Shown in pieces: positions 1 to 12,400 of a DNA stretch of 64,000 nt; within the stretch, counting starts at the first letter, position 1; every line of letters begins with the position of its first letter. The notes under the pieces were generated by a model. That model ran no database searches, was not told the DNA's origin, and was given only the letters and a program-made list of their open reading frames with translations. Source of the DNA: Acorus gramineus (lineage: Eukaryota; Streptophyta; Magnoliopsida; Acorales; Acoraceae); the NCBI GenBank assembly GCA_030737835.1, contig CM060850.1:28307385-28371384 (forward strand). Direction: 5' to 3'. Position numbers and translations under genes: made by a program.

Positions 1-439
1 ATTTTTGGGATTTACTATTGCCATGTATGTCTGATCCAGTGTTTCAAAAAAGTTGGCTGGGAGCCAACCTAGGCATCTATCTGGCCTAGCCCACTGCTCA
101 TTATGCTTTATTATCGGTCTTGTCAGTATATGCAAAAGCAATACGGTTCTCAGCATTTCTTGATGGTTTATGGAGAACTAATATACTCACATGTCATATG
201 TGTGTTACTTGCAAACTAATACACACATGTAATGCTTTTGCAACCACTTCAAGTGAAATAAGTATTGTTGTGAAAAAATATTTCATTAGTAATGTATGCT
301 ACTATCTCATCTTTTCGTTATTGTTACATCGTATTTTCCAGTCAGGTTCTATACATGAATGTTAGTAAAATTGTCAATAATTTCCATTATGTTATCTTAT
401 TAATAGTTAAGTTAGATAGCACTTGTCCATTGCTTGTAG

Positions 440-3400
440 GTCATGTTTAGTAGGCCGATCCGCTGGATTTTGGCCCTCCATGGAAGTGCATTTGTACCTT
501 TTGCGTTTGCAGGGATTCTGAGGTAAATAATAAGTCTTGGTTCCTTGGACATGTATTTGCACAATTTTCTCAATTTTCTCATGTGCATATATGATGTTAT
601 ATTGCATTTGCTTATATATATCGAAAAACCCAAGATTCAATCTTTTCACAGTGAAAAATAATGTCCACACATTTCAACTCACTATACCATTATTAATATA
701 CTGACATATGGATACATATTTTCTAGTGAAGAAAATTGTTCAGCGAATAAAATATTTCACAAAGAATTACAGTTAGTTAAAATAATAAAAATGACCACTT
801 TGTACCGAGATCCCTCATCTCCCTTTTCGGGGGCTTGTTTAATAAAATTACTCCTACCTTTCTCTTAAAAATAAAAATGACAACAAAACGCAAGATTTCA
901 CAGTGAAAAATATTCGCCATAATATTTCAACTCTCTATACCATCATTGATATATTGACGTATGAATACATTTTTTCTAGTAAAGAAAATGGTGCAATGAA
1001 GAAATAATTTACAAAGCATTACAGTCAGCAACTGATGTGTTTATAGTCACTTGATCCAGTGGCAGAGCTAGGAATCTTTGTCTTACCACTTTCTTGCTTT
1101 CTTTAATAAAAACCTAGAGAACAACAAAGGAAAATAACAGAGATCTCAGTGAGCTTTGCATCAAATGCCCGGTGGCTCGCTAGGTATAGTCATGGATGGC
1201 ATCACTTTCTTGCTTTCTTTAACAAAAACCTAGAGAACAACAAAGGAAAATAACAGAGATCTCAGTGAGCTTTGCATCAAATGCCCGGTGGCTCGCTAGG
1301 TATAGTCATGGATGGCATCTACCATAGGGATGTCAGTGAGCTTTGCAAATCTAGAATGGATGTGGCTTGCGGGGAATGAATGAGGGCAATAGGCGACAGA
1401 AGTGTTTCAGTGAAAATTTCCCAATCCTTTAACCCCCTAGAGAACAACAAAGGAAAATAACAGAGATCTCAGTGAGCTTTGCATCAAATGCCCGGTGGCT
1501 CGCTAGGTATAGTCATGGATGGCATCACTTTCTTGCTTTCTTTAACAAAAACCTAGAGAACAACAAAGGAAAATAACAGAGATCTCAGTGAGCTTTGCAT
1601 CAAATGCCCGGTGGCTCGCTAGGTATAGTCATGGATGGCATCTACCATAGGGATGTCAGTGAGCTTTGCAAATCTAGAATGGATGTGGCTTGCGGGGAAT
1701 GAATGAGGGCAATAGGCGACGGAAGTGTTTCAGTGAAAATTTCCCAATCCTTAGTGCCAGCGGTGGTATGGGCAATTTGGCTAGCCTAAAGAGGTCATTT
1801 TCAAGGGATCATTGCTATACGTGGAAATATATGAAAATATGTAATCTGGTTCATTAAAGATTGGGGTAGATTTTATGCTGGGGCCAAATGTGTGTTGTGT
1901 ATGGGGTGAAAGTTGTTCATTGAAGAGTAGAATGTGAGGGAGTATGTGGAGGCCTTAGGAGGGTGGTAGATTCCTCGTCTACCGACTCCTTAGAAACTTT
2001 GACATCTCTTCTCTTTAAGAAAGTGGAGGTAGGATGCCTATCCTAACAAAAAAAGGAAACCTTTAACCCCCTATACTTGATTGCAACAAAATTAAATATA
2101 TGATTGATTAGGATCCATAGTTTTTTAAGAGAGAATCATTAGAAAAAAATAAAAATAAACAATTTTAAATCCAGAAAAGAAAATATCAATTTTTTTAGTT
2201 TGAACTTGCTTTTTATAATTTGTCTTCTTCAGGCTTTTGTTCCATATTGAATCTTAGTTTACCTTTTTTGTTTATTTAGATTCAAATGTTTGGAATATAA
2301 ATTTCCAATGTTTGTAACATAGAATGTGTTTTGGTAGATTTTTATTTAATTAGACTCTAAATCTTTTGATATATGATTGATATTTGTTTGGAATGTACAT
2401 TTATTTTGGGGTTTTAAATGCTAAAAAGATCTTTTGGAATTCGATTTGTGTTGAATTGGATATGTTTGTGATTTGATTTAATATTTCTTTTTTTTATTTT
2501 ATATTTTTTTAGATTTTATTTTTATTATGTTTTCTTTAAATTATTTATATTGATATTGGGGCAATCTCACAAATGAAAGGGGGAAAACATTTTATATTCA
2601 ACACTCATCAGGATTGAATCTTCGCCAAAATTCAGTACTTACCCAAAATACATTTGACAAACATGGATGGAAACCTTCCAACACCCCCCCCCCCCCCCTT
2701 CAAACACACACACAAAAAAAAGGCAAAAGCAAGTAGGTGAGAATTTAGTCGGTTCATCCAGTGAGCGTATTGGGATATTTGTTTAAAGCAATCATGACAA
2801 GGCCTCCATATTTATACTGATGGTTTGAGGGTATCATTTTGGTGTGATGTTTCTGTACTTTTGGTATTAGTCCAAAAGTTGCTAACATTTTTCTCTGTTT
2901 ATTTTGCTCCAGTGGAAAGCTATCTCACGGTCTTCGTAATTCTTCTGCTGGTCTTGAGGTACTTTGAATAGATTTATGCTATATACATATATGTCGACAA
3001 CTGAGAAATCACTCCTAAACTAGGGGATTTTCTTAGTAGTCTTACAGATCAACTTGGACTCCTCTTTTACATTTAATAGGACTTCATAATTGATGATCAG
3101 ACTGGAAAGACTTTTACTACCTGTACAAAAACAAAGCGAAGCCCACACCTAGCAATGTGGCTGTTGCGTTTATGTGACTGCTTACATCACTTTATACTCA
3201 CATGACCACCACAGAATTCATGTCCCTCATCGACAACATACAACATTTCAGAAAATGGTGTCACTTCCCTCCCCCCCCCAATAGAAAAAAGTTTGTCACA
3301 AACATATAAAATAAAATAATCTTGTTATGTAATGCAGACATTGAGGTCAGGCTGTGCTCTTCTTGTCAACAACCAAGCAATGCATCTCAACTGATGTAGT

Positions 3401-6400
3401 TAAAATGGCATGTGTGATTTGTGTTGCTACCATGTACTCATGCGATTTTTTGTGATTTCACAAAGTTAGCAGTGTGCCATTTTGTGGGAGAGAACTCAAA
3501 AAATTTGTAAAAAAATACTGAAAATATTAGGAAGGAATGTGATAAAATTAGTTGCTCCATTAAACATGATTCCGAAAAATATAGTGTTGTCACTCATGTT
3601 GAATGTATACACTGAAAGTATAATGTGCTAGATGTGAAAGTAATCAAAGTATGTGATGGCATACATTGAAAATGTGACAAAAGCCTCTAAAATGGGATGC
3701 ATTTGACTATGTAAGTTTGAAACGTAGGTTGATCTCACACACTCCCTCTCCTCCTTTTCTTCTTGTTCTCCCCATCATCTTTGTTGTATCTTCTCCTTTC
3801 TTATTCTCCAGCTTGTCTCTTGAATTTCAATACTTGCCATAAACTATATTGGTGTATTTTCTGATCCAGTTATGTTGGAAATAATAATTTTTTATTAAAA
3901 TTTAATGTTTTTTATTGTTATCCAAATGGCACCACTGATCAAATTTGTAATTTAATTTCTCGCCGAGAGATGGTAAGTTTGAAACGTAGGTTGATCTCAC
4001 ACACCCTCTCCTCCTTTTCTTGTTGTTCTCTCCATCATCTTTGTTGTATCTTCTCCTTTCTTATTCTCCAGCTTGTCTCTTGAATTTCAATACTTGCCAT
4101 AAACTATATTGGTGTATTTTCTGATCCAGTTATGTTGGAAATAATAATTTTTTATTAAAATTTAATGTTATTTATTGTTATCCAAATGGCACCACTGATC
4201 AAATTTGTAATTTAATTTCTCGCCGAGAGATGGTAAGTTTGAAACGTAGGTTGATCTACACACTCCCTCTCCTCCTTTTCTTGTTGTTCTCTCCATCATC
4301 TTTGTTGTATCTTCTCCTTTCTTATTCTCCAGCTTGTCTCTTGAATTTCAATACTTGCCATAAACTATATTGGTGTATTTTCTGATCCAGTTATGTTGGA
4401 AATAATAATTTTTTATTAAAATTTAATGTTATTTATTGTTCTCCAAATGGCACCACTGATCAAATTTGTAATTTAATTTCTCGCCGAGAGATGGTGATTG
4501 TTTGTTTTCAGTTTCTGTTATTGTTCTCCAAATGGTACTACTGATCAAATTTGTAATTTAATTTCTCGCCAAGAGATGGTGATTGTTTGTTTTCAGCACC
4601 TAAAATTGATAGAACATGATATTTCTGTATCATTTTCTTTAAAGTTCTAGGAACATGCATACCTTTCTGGTCACCTAAATGAAGCAATAGGAGGACTTGT
4701 TCTTTCCAGTGCTTGGTTTCTTTTTCCTTCTAGTGATTTTTATAGAAAACGATGTCAGTGCAAGATTCTAAAAGAAGTTAATGACACTCCAGAATATAGG
4801 AAGGCCCAGAACAGCCAGACCACGGAAGAAAAACAATCTTGAGAGATGAGGTAAAAAGAAATAAAAATTGACAGAAAGTAATACTATCGACTTTCAAAAT
4901 TACCTATTTGAGAATTTAGTGGTTATAACTGCTTATACACTTTCTGGTTGTTTTGCCTTTTTTCTGAGTAGATGAGGATAAGGTGGAAGTTCCTTCTGAG
5001 TAGATGAGTAATCTTCATTGTGTATATTATTTTCATAAATTTTGTTTCAAGCATGATTTTTCCCGACAACATAGCATGCCTAAGGATCCAAATGCTTCTC
5101 ATTGCCATTTGATAATTGTCTTCACTATTAATAGCACCATATTGATGTGCATACCCACATGCACAAAATACATGCATGTTGCTTTGTTGGTGCTTTGTAA
5201 AGTTTTTTTTTTTTGTGTGTGTGTGATGAGGAATTTCTATTTTTCAGGTGGAGTGTGCAGAGTCCTATGCTGATCTAGTTACTAAAGCAGGAATTCTGAT
5301 TGACGTAGAGGTAATGTCAATATGAGATTGAAATAGTTGCTCACTTTGTAGGTGCCCATGAGATCTAAATGGTAACACCTATATGGCGTTAGAATTTAGA
5401 TAATCAAAGTCAATACCAACCTCCAGAATGAGCTCTGTTTTTTTTTATGTTGACCATGTTGGGTTTCTTGACTTCAAGGATCTATACACACTTGTTCGTT
5501 AAAGGCATCACGCAGAGAGGTCCTAAATATAGTAAATGCGGAGGAGAGATAATGGTCAGGATCCTAACCTTTGACAATAATTTTTAACAAAGTGGTCACT
5601 CTTGAACGCGCAAGACTTTTGTCCTGGTATCCAAGCACTTTATCATTGCTTGGTTCAATGGCCCAACATTTGTGTTTGTCATAGTTATATATATGCACTT
5701 TATAACTCTGTATGGTCAATATAAAAAGTTTTATTGCAGTGTCAATTTTTCAGTAGATAAGAGTGTGCCAAATCAACAATATAGTATTTCCTCTTGTGCA
5801 TCGGCATGGAAGTGTGTGTGTGTGTGTGTTGATTTGAGGGTTTTTTTCCCAGTACAGGAACGCAAGAAAAAAGTCCTACAACATTCTAATTATTTGGCTG
5901 GAAATGTTGGGGGATATCTCCCTATACAGAAAAGCTTGCTCATGGAGGTAATTATGGTGTTCTTTTCCCTCAGGGAACTATATTTCCTAGTGGGGAGGTT
6001 TATTAATTTCCAAGTCCATGTAGGTTGTAAATCTTGTGGAGGCACCTGTTCCGATACTTGGAAGATTTGATGAATCCTTTCTAGAGCTTCCAAAAGATAT
6101 ACTTATCATGGTAAGCTAAATAATTTATCCTTGATGTTTACACCAATATTACAATCTTTTAAAAGTAAAGAGATAAACTAGGAACCTTACAAGATAAGAT
6201 TTTGTATAACAAATTTTCTGCTCGTAACATAACCTTCAAAGGTATTTAAATAGGAACACACTATTACAGTATTGCTCAATGTTACTGTAAACAATATATA
6301 TATATTCTGTGTTCTTGTGTTCTATATATGGGTAATCCTGCTACTTTAATATTCTTATCTTTTTACTTGTATAATTTTCATCCCACATGCTTGGACCAGT

Positions 6401-9400
6401 TTACTGTCAGTCAAGATCTTCTTCATTAAAATGGTGAGATGTGTCATTGTCAGCTCATTATTTCTGTTTCTGATTGGTAGTGGTGAGAATCTTCAAAGGC
6501 ATTCTCTTGTTATTCTATAAAGTCGATTGACTTGTTGCCTGTAGCATATCTCCTCTTAAAGTCTATCAACTAGGCTATGTTGGTAGACATTATGTTTCTT
6601 TCCTCAGAATTAGAAAATCAGAAACTAAGTATTTCCCATGAAGCAATTCTTCTGTCTATAACTTGCATGTTGCATCACCACCAAACAAGGAAAAAAATGT
6701 GGACTTGTGATTGTTAAAACTTTTTAAATTTTGTTGGGAATTAATTCAGTTGTTTTTTTTAATGAAAGGATTAATTCATTAGTTGTTTCAACAGAAAATT
6801 TGTACTGTTTTTACTTGGCGGTTCTCCATTCTTTTCCCTTCTGTAATAACTAATCCTTGTCCACATTTTTTAGCAAAATGTTCTTGGCATTTGTCATAAT
6901 TAAATGATGCCTAGGGTTCTGCATGAACGGTGAATTCCATGTACAAATAAATTCACAAATTGACAGATAAAGTTGTGGGACACTCTGTGTCACGCCCTAG
7001 GGCGGCCGTCCCCGATACGTGGCAAATATATATAATATCAGCAGTCTATACAGGAGATCAATAAAATACTCTAAACAACATCGAAAATGACAACACAGAC
7101 AAAAGTGTAGCTGACATAATATATATACAAATAGCGGAAGCTTAAACGACTGAGTCTGTAATTCAAAGACATATTACAGACCCGATACATAATCAACTGT
7201 CCTATGAGAGCCAATATACACAACGACATCAAAATACAAACGTGTGCCCAAGCACGGATAACAATACATACAATCAAGAAGGGATGCTGATGGCCTCTCA
7301 CTCGCAGAACGTGACGCTGCTCCGCTACTGCTGTGGTGCCTCGGGGAGCTCCTCCTTCAGATCCGACTCAGATATAACTGGAGAAAAAGAATATGCGAGG
7401 GGTGAGCCACACGCTCAGTGAATAGCACAACCCATGCATCACAATTCATATTAACCTTAAATGATTTATAGTCCCTAACACGGGAACAACTACACATTCT
7501 AGTGGGTCGTTTCATCGCCAACCCACCTCCCCCCTCACCCTCACCCTTTACTGGGGTGACATGGGTCTCTTGGGGCATACTAGACCGCTCTCCACCCCTA
7601 GTCCACCCGGTAGCCTCTCCCACACTCCGTAGCCTCCACCTGGTATACTCCCACTATCAGTACTGTCCGACGCATCGGAGGTACCTACGGACGGGAGCCC
7701 TCTGTCAGGTCAGCTTTCCAACGCCGGGGAGTCCCTACATCGGATCCAACCAAAAGGAGAAGACAGCCTACTCACACGGATACGATCCTCTTGGATCTGT
7801 CGACACCGATTTGTAACGCTAATAATGTCATGAATTCTCAAGAATTCCTCCAGGGCGCATAACTAAGATGCGGGGAGACATATATTATAACAACAAGGTT
7901 ATAATATTCTCTAAGGCATGCTCATAATAATATGCTCTCATTTTGATTTAATTATATTAAACTAGATGGGAACATACATAGTTCGGGGCTTTCCAATCAA
8001 GGGACATGGTGTCTAGGCATGCATAGGCCTCTATACATGATATAAGGGTGCATATCCCTTGCATACAAAGTCTAAGGTGGCATGAATACATCATATCAAT
8101 CATGCATGCATAGATTTACATTATCACATGTTAATATACAATTATGGTGCCCCAGGGGAGGGCAATGCACGCCTACGTGCATCGAACGCCTCCCTACTGG
8201 GTTGGATTGTCCCACTCACCAAAACCCGGGTCGTTGCGTGACCGTCCGTCAAGATCTGCAAGACATGGGCATTCAATATGGTGAGTAAACTACACAAATA
8301 CATAAGAAATTTACTAGAAATGCCCAATACTCGGACAAGCATGCATACGGACCCGCACGCATGCGAGCACGCGCGTACGCACGCGAGTCCGAGTGCCCCG
8401 ACACCCTCTCGAACCCTCGGGCAGCCATACGCATGGCCCCCCCGCACGCGCACGCACGAATGCGCTTGCGCCCCAGCGCCCCTTGCACACTGCTGCACCC
8501 CTGCCCGCGCGCCCGCGCGCACCGGGCGCCCAGCCTGAGCGTACCTGCGCGCCTGCGCAGCACCCCGCGCGCGCCCGCCAGCGCGCCCGTCTGCGCGCGC
8601 AGACGCGCGCGCGCCCGAGCCCCTTCCACCCCCTCCTCAGCCCACCCACACCCCCTAACACCCATGCATACCATGCATAACCATTTAAACACCCTAACAA
8701 ACATCTAACAAGCTAGGGAGGAGGAAGACTTACCCAAAGAGAGGAAGGAAAAGGGAGGAAGCTCGGGTGCCCTTCGTGCACCAAATCGCCACCACCAAGA
8801 CCACCACCACCTCAGCCACTCTCAGCCCTAAAAATGGCTGAAACAAGGGGGAGGAGAAGCCATGAGAGGGAGGTCAACAAAGGGGAAATCAAAACAAAAA
8901 CCATGGAGAGGTAGATCACAACCTTATCTTTCTTTTTCCCTTCTAGGGTTTCCTTTTTCTTTTCTTCTACTACCTCTAATGGGGAAAATAAGAAGAGGGA
9001 GAGATGGATTTGTGTGTGAGAGAGAGAGAGATGAAGAGAAGAGGAAGAAGAGGTGGACGCCCAAGATGGGCACACACACACACTCACACACTTAGTGAAA
9101 ATAATTTGGTGAGGTTTGACTTTGAGTCAACCCAACACACACAAAAAACAAAACCATTTGACCAAGTCAATGGTCAAACTTGACTTGGTCAAAGTCCTCT
9201 TTGACTTGGTCAAGTCCCTCCTTTGACATTCCCACTCGGTCAAAACCCGGATACGATTCGGAACTGCCAAATTCTGAAACGTTACCGGAATTCGATGAAA
9301 TTTTCGTGAGTGGTTTGAAATGGCACCAGGACACATAATGTGTAGTTAGATTTTCAATCGGAGTTCTCAAGCTCATGATGATAGCTAAAAGTCCAAAATT

Positions 9401-12400
9401 TTAGCGGTTCCGATCGAAAAAAGAAAAAGTTGAAAAACTGCCTGAAATGTTCCAAAGGTGATCAGAAGGCTAAAAGTGACACATATATACCATTCTTCCC
9501 CCCTTAGGAAATTTTGCCCACAAAATAAATACAAAAACATCTAGGAAGCGAAAAGATGCGGATATGCGCCACGCATGGCGTCCTCTCGCTCCCAAGTGGC
9601 CTCGGCACCAGAACGGTGCTGCCATCGCACCTTAACCAGCTGGACGGTCTTGGTGCGGAGCCTCTTCTCGCGTCGGTCCAGGATCTCGATCGGCTGCTCC
9701 ACGAATGACAAGTCCGGCTCAAAGACGAGCGGCTCGAACGGGATAACGTGAGCAGGATCGTGGACATAACGCCTCAGCTGCGAGACATGGAAGACGTCAT
9801 GGGCCTGAGCCAACTGTGGGGGCAGGGCTATGCGATAGGCCACCTCTCCAACCCGCTCGAGGATGAGAAACGGCCCAATGAAACGCGGACTCAGCTTGCC
9901 CGCACACCGAAACGGAAGATGCCCTTCATCGGGGACACCTTCAGGAAACACATGGTCACCAACCTCGAAGGCGAGCTCACGGCGACGACGATCGGCGTAG
10001 CTCTTCTGACGGCTCTGAGCGACTCGGATACGCTCGTGAATCGTCTTGACCATCTCTGAGGTCTGGTGGATGATCTCTGGTCCCTCCAACTGGCGCTCTC
10101 CGACCTCGTCCCAACACAAGGGGGACCTGCAGCTGCGGCCATAGAGCGCCTCGTATGGTGCCATCCGGATACTCGAGTGGTAGCTGTTGTTGTAGGCAAA
10201 CTCCACCAACGGAAGATGCCTCTCCCAACTGCCCCCAAAGTCGAGAACGCAAGCTCGCAGCATGTCCTCCAGGGTCTGAATCGTCCTCTCCGACTGGCCG
10301 TCCGTCTGCGGATGAAACGCTGTACTGAAGTGGAGGTTCGTACCAAGGGCGTGCTGAAGGCTACGCCAGAACCTCAAAGTAAATCATGCGTCTCTATCAG
10401 AAATGATGCTGACGGGAGTGCCATGGAGACGAACAATCTCGGAGACAAACAACTGCGCCAGGGTGTCCAGAGAATCGGTGAGTCGAATGGGGAGGAAATG
10501 AGCGGACTTAGTCAGTCGGTCGACGATTACCCAGATGGCATCGCGACCCGAACGTGACCTCGGCAAGCCCGAAACGAAGTCCATGGTGATCTGCTCCCAC
10601 TTCCACTGAGGAATCTCAATGGACTGCACGCTGATGTTCCGACTTCACCTGCTGTCATACCAAGCAACGGGCAACGAAACGGCCAATATCCGCCTTCATC
10701 CCGCGCCACCTGTAGCCACAACGAAGGCCCCTGTACATCTTCGTGCCACCAGGATGCACTGTGTACCTCGAACGATGGGCCTCGTCCAAGATCTTCTGCT
10801 TCAGCTCTGCGTCGTCAGGAATGCATACTCGACCTCTGAACCGCAGGATTCCGTCCTCCCGAATCTGGTAGTCCGGACGCTCGCCCGGGCGACGCCTTCA
10901 GAGAGGACTAGAAAGTGAGGATCCTGCCCCTGAGCCGTGCGGATCTCGTCGAGAAGAACGTGCTGCACCACTAGCCTGGCCAAAAAGCCACCCGCAGGTG
11001 TCTCTCGAACGCTGATCCAGCAAGCGGCCTCCTCCAGAAGCCTCCAACGACGTACAGCCAAGTGGGCGGCCATGCCCAAGGGCTGCCTGCTGAGAGCATC
11101 GGCCACGACATTCGCCTTACCCGGATGGTAAGCGATGTCACAATCATAGTCCTTCAGGAACTCGACCCAACGTCTCTGACGCATGTTGAGCTCCGGCTGG
11201 GACTGCAAGTAAGTCAAGCTCTTGTGATCAGTGAAGAGCTCGAACTCCTCGCCATAGAGGTAGTGCCTCCACATCTTCAGCGCAAAGATGATCGCTGCTA
11301 ACTCTAAGTCGTGGGTGGGGTAATTCTGCTCATGGGGCTTCAACTGACGCGACGCGTAAGCCACAACCTTACCGTACTGCATCAGGACGCAACCCACACC
11401 CAGCCGCGATGCATCGGAGTAGACTGCGAATCCACCACTCCCAGACGGAATGGTAAGAACTGGCGCTGAGGTGAGCCTTCGCTTCAACTCCAGGAAGCTC
11501 TCCTCGCAAGCTGGGGACCACTCGAACCGGACATCCTTCCGAGTGAGGCGGGTCAGAGGAACAGCTATCTTCGAGAAACCCTCGACAAACCTCCGATAAT
11601 AACCCGCTAAACCCAGGAAGCTCCGAATCTCTGTGGGGTTCGACGGTCGACGCCAATTCGACACGGCGAGCGTCTTGTCCGGGTCCACAGATATGCCCTC
11701 GCCGGAAATCACGTGGCCTAGAAAGGCCATACGCTCCAACCAAAACTCGCACTTACTGAACTTGGCGAACAACTGATGTCGGGCCAAAGTCTCCAAGACA
11801 GTGCGGAGATGGTCAGCGTGCTCCTCAAGACTCCTCGAGTACACCAGAATATCATCGATGAAGACTACTACGAAGGAGTCGAGGAAGGGCCGAAACACCC
11901 GGTTCATCAGATCCATGAAGGCTGCCGGCGCATTCGTCAACCCAAACGGCAGTACTCGGAACTCGTAGTGCCCATAACGGGTACGAAAGGCCGTCTTCGG
12001 AATATCTGACTCCCGGATCTTCAGCTGATAGTAGCCCGAACGGAGATCGATCTTAGAAAAGACACGCGCTCCCTGGAGCTGGTCAAACAGATCGTCAATC
12101 CGTGGCAAGGGGTACTTGTTCTTCACGGTCCGCTTGTTCAGCTGCCTGTAATCAATACAAAGACGCAGCGAACCGTCCTTCCGGACGAACAAAACAGGGG
12201 CTCCCCACGGAGAAACACTCGGACGTGCGAAGCCCTTCTCAAGCAACTCCTCCAACTGCTCCTTGAGCACCTTTCGCTCTGCTGGGGCCATCCGGTACGG
12301 AGCTCTCGAAATCGGCTCGGTCCCCGGAATTAGATTAATCTCAAACTCGATCGCGCGATCCGGCGGTAATCCCGGAAGATCATCGGGGAAAACCTCTGGA

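Larger units (their letters stand above)
523..2912 (+). other. Glycyl-tRNA synthetase intron (repeat-bearing)
   Basis: This intron runs from the donor GTAAAT after 522 to the acceptor CTCCAG before 2913. It holds the 323-bp tandem duplication, a LINE-tail-like repeat near 805-870, long AT-rich stretches around 2100-2560 and a 15-nt poly(C) tract near 2684. No exon or ORF with recognisable similarity was seen in it. The 439 bases before exon 440-522 also look intronic. Confidence 0.7.

Noticed and set aside
8142..8704. Overlapping ORFs of 86-143 codons on both strands in the left LTR (and the same at 15486-16336 in the right LTR)
   Set aside because: They arise from CpG-rich low-complexity sequence that lacks stop codons in many frames; products are Arg/Ala/Pro-rich with no domain, and they differ by indels between the two LTRs.
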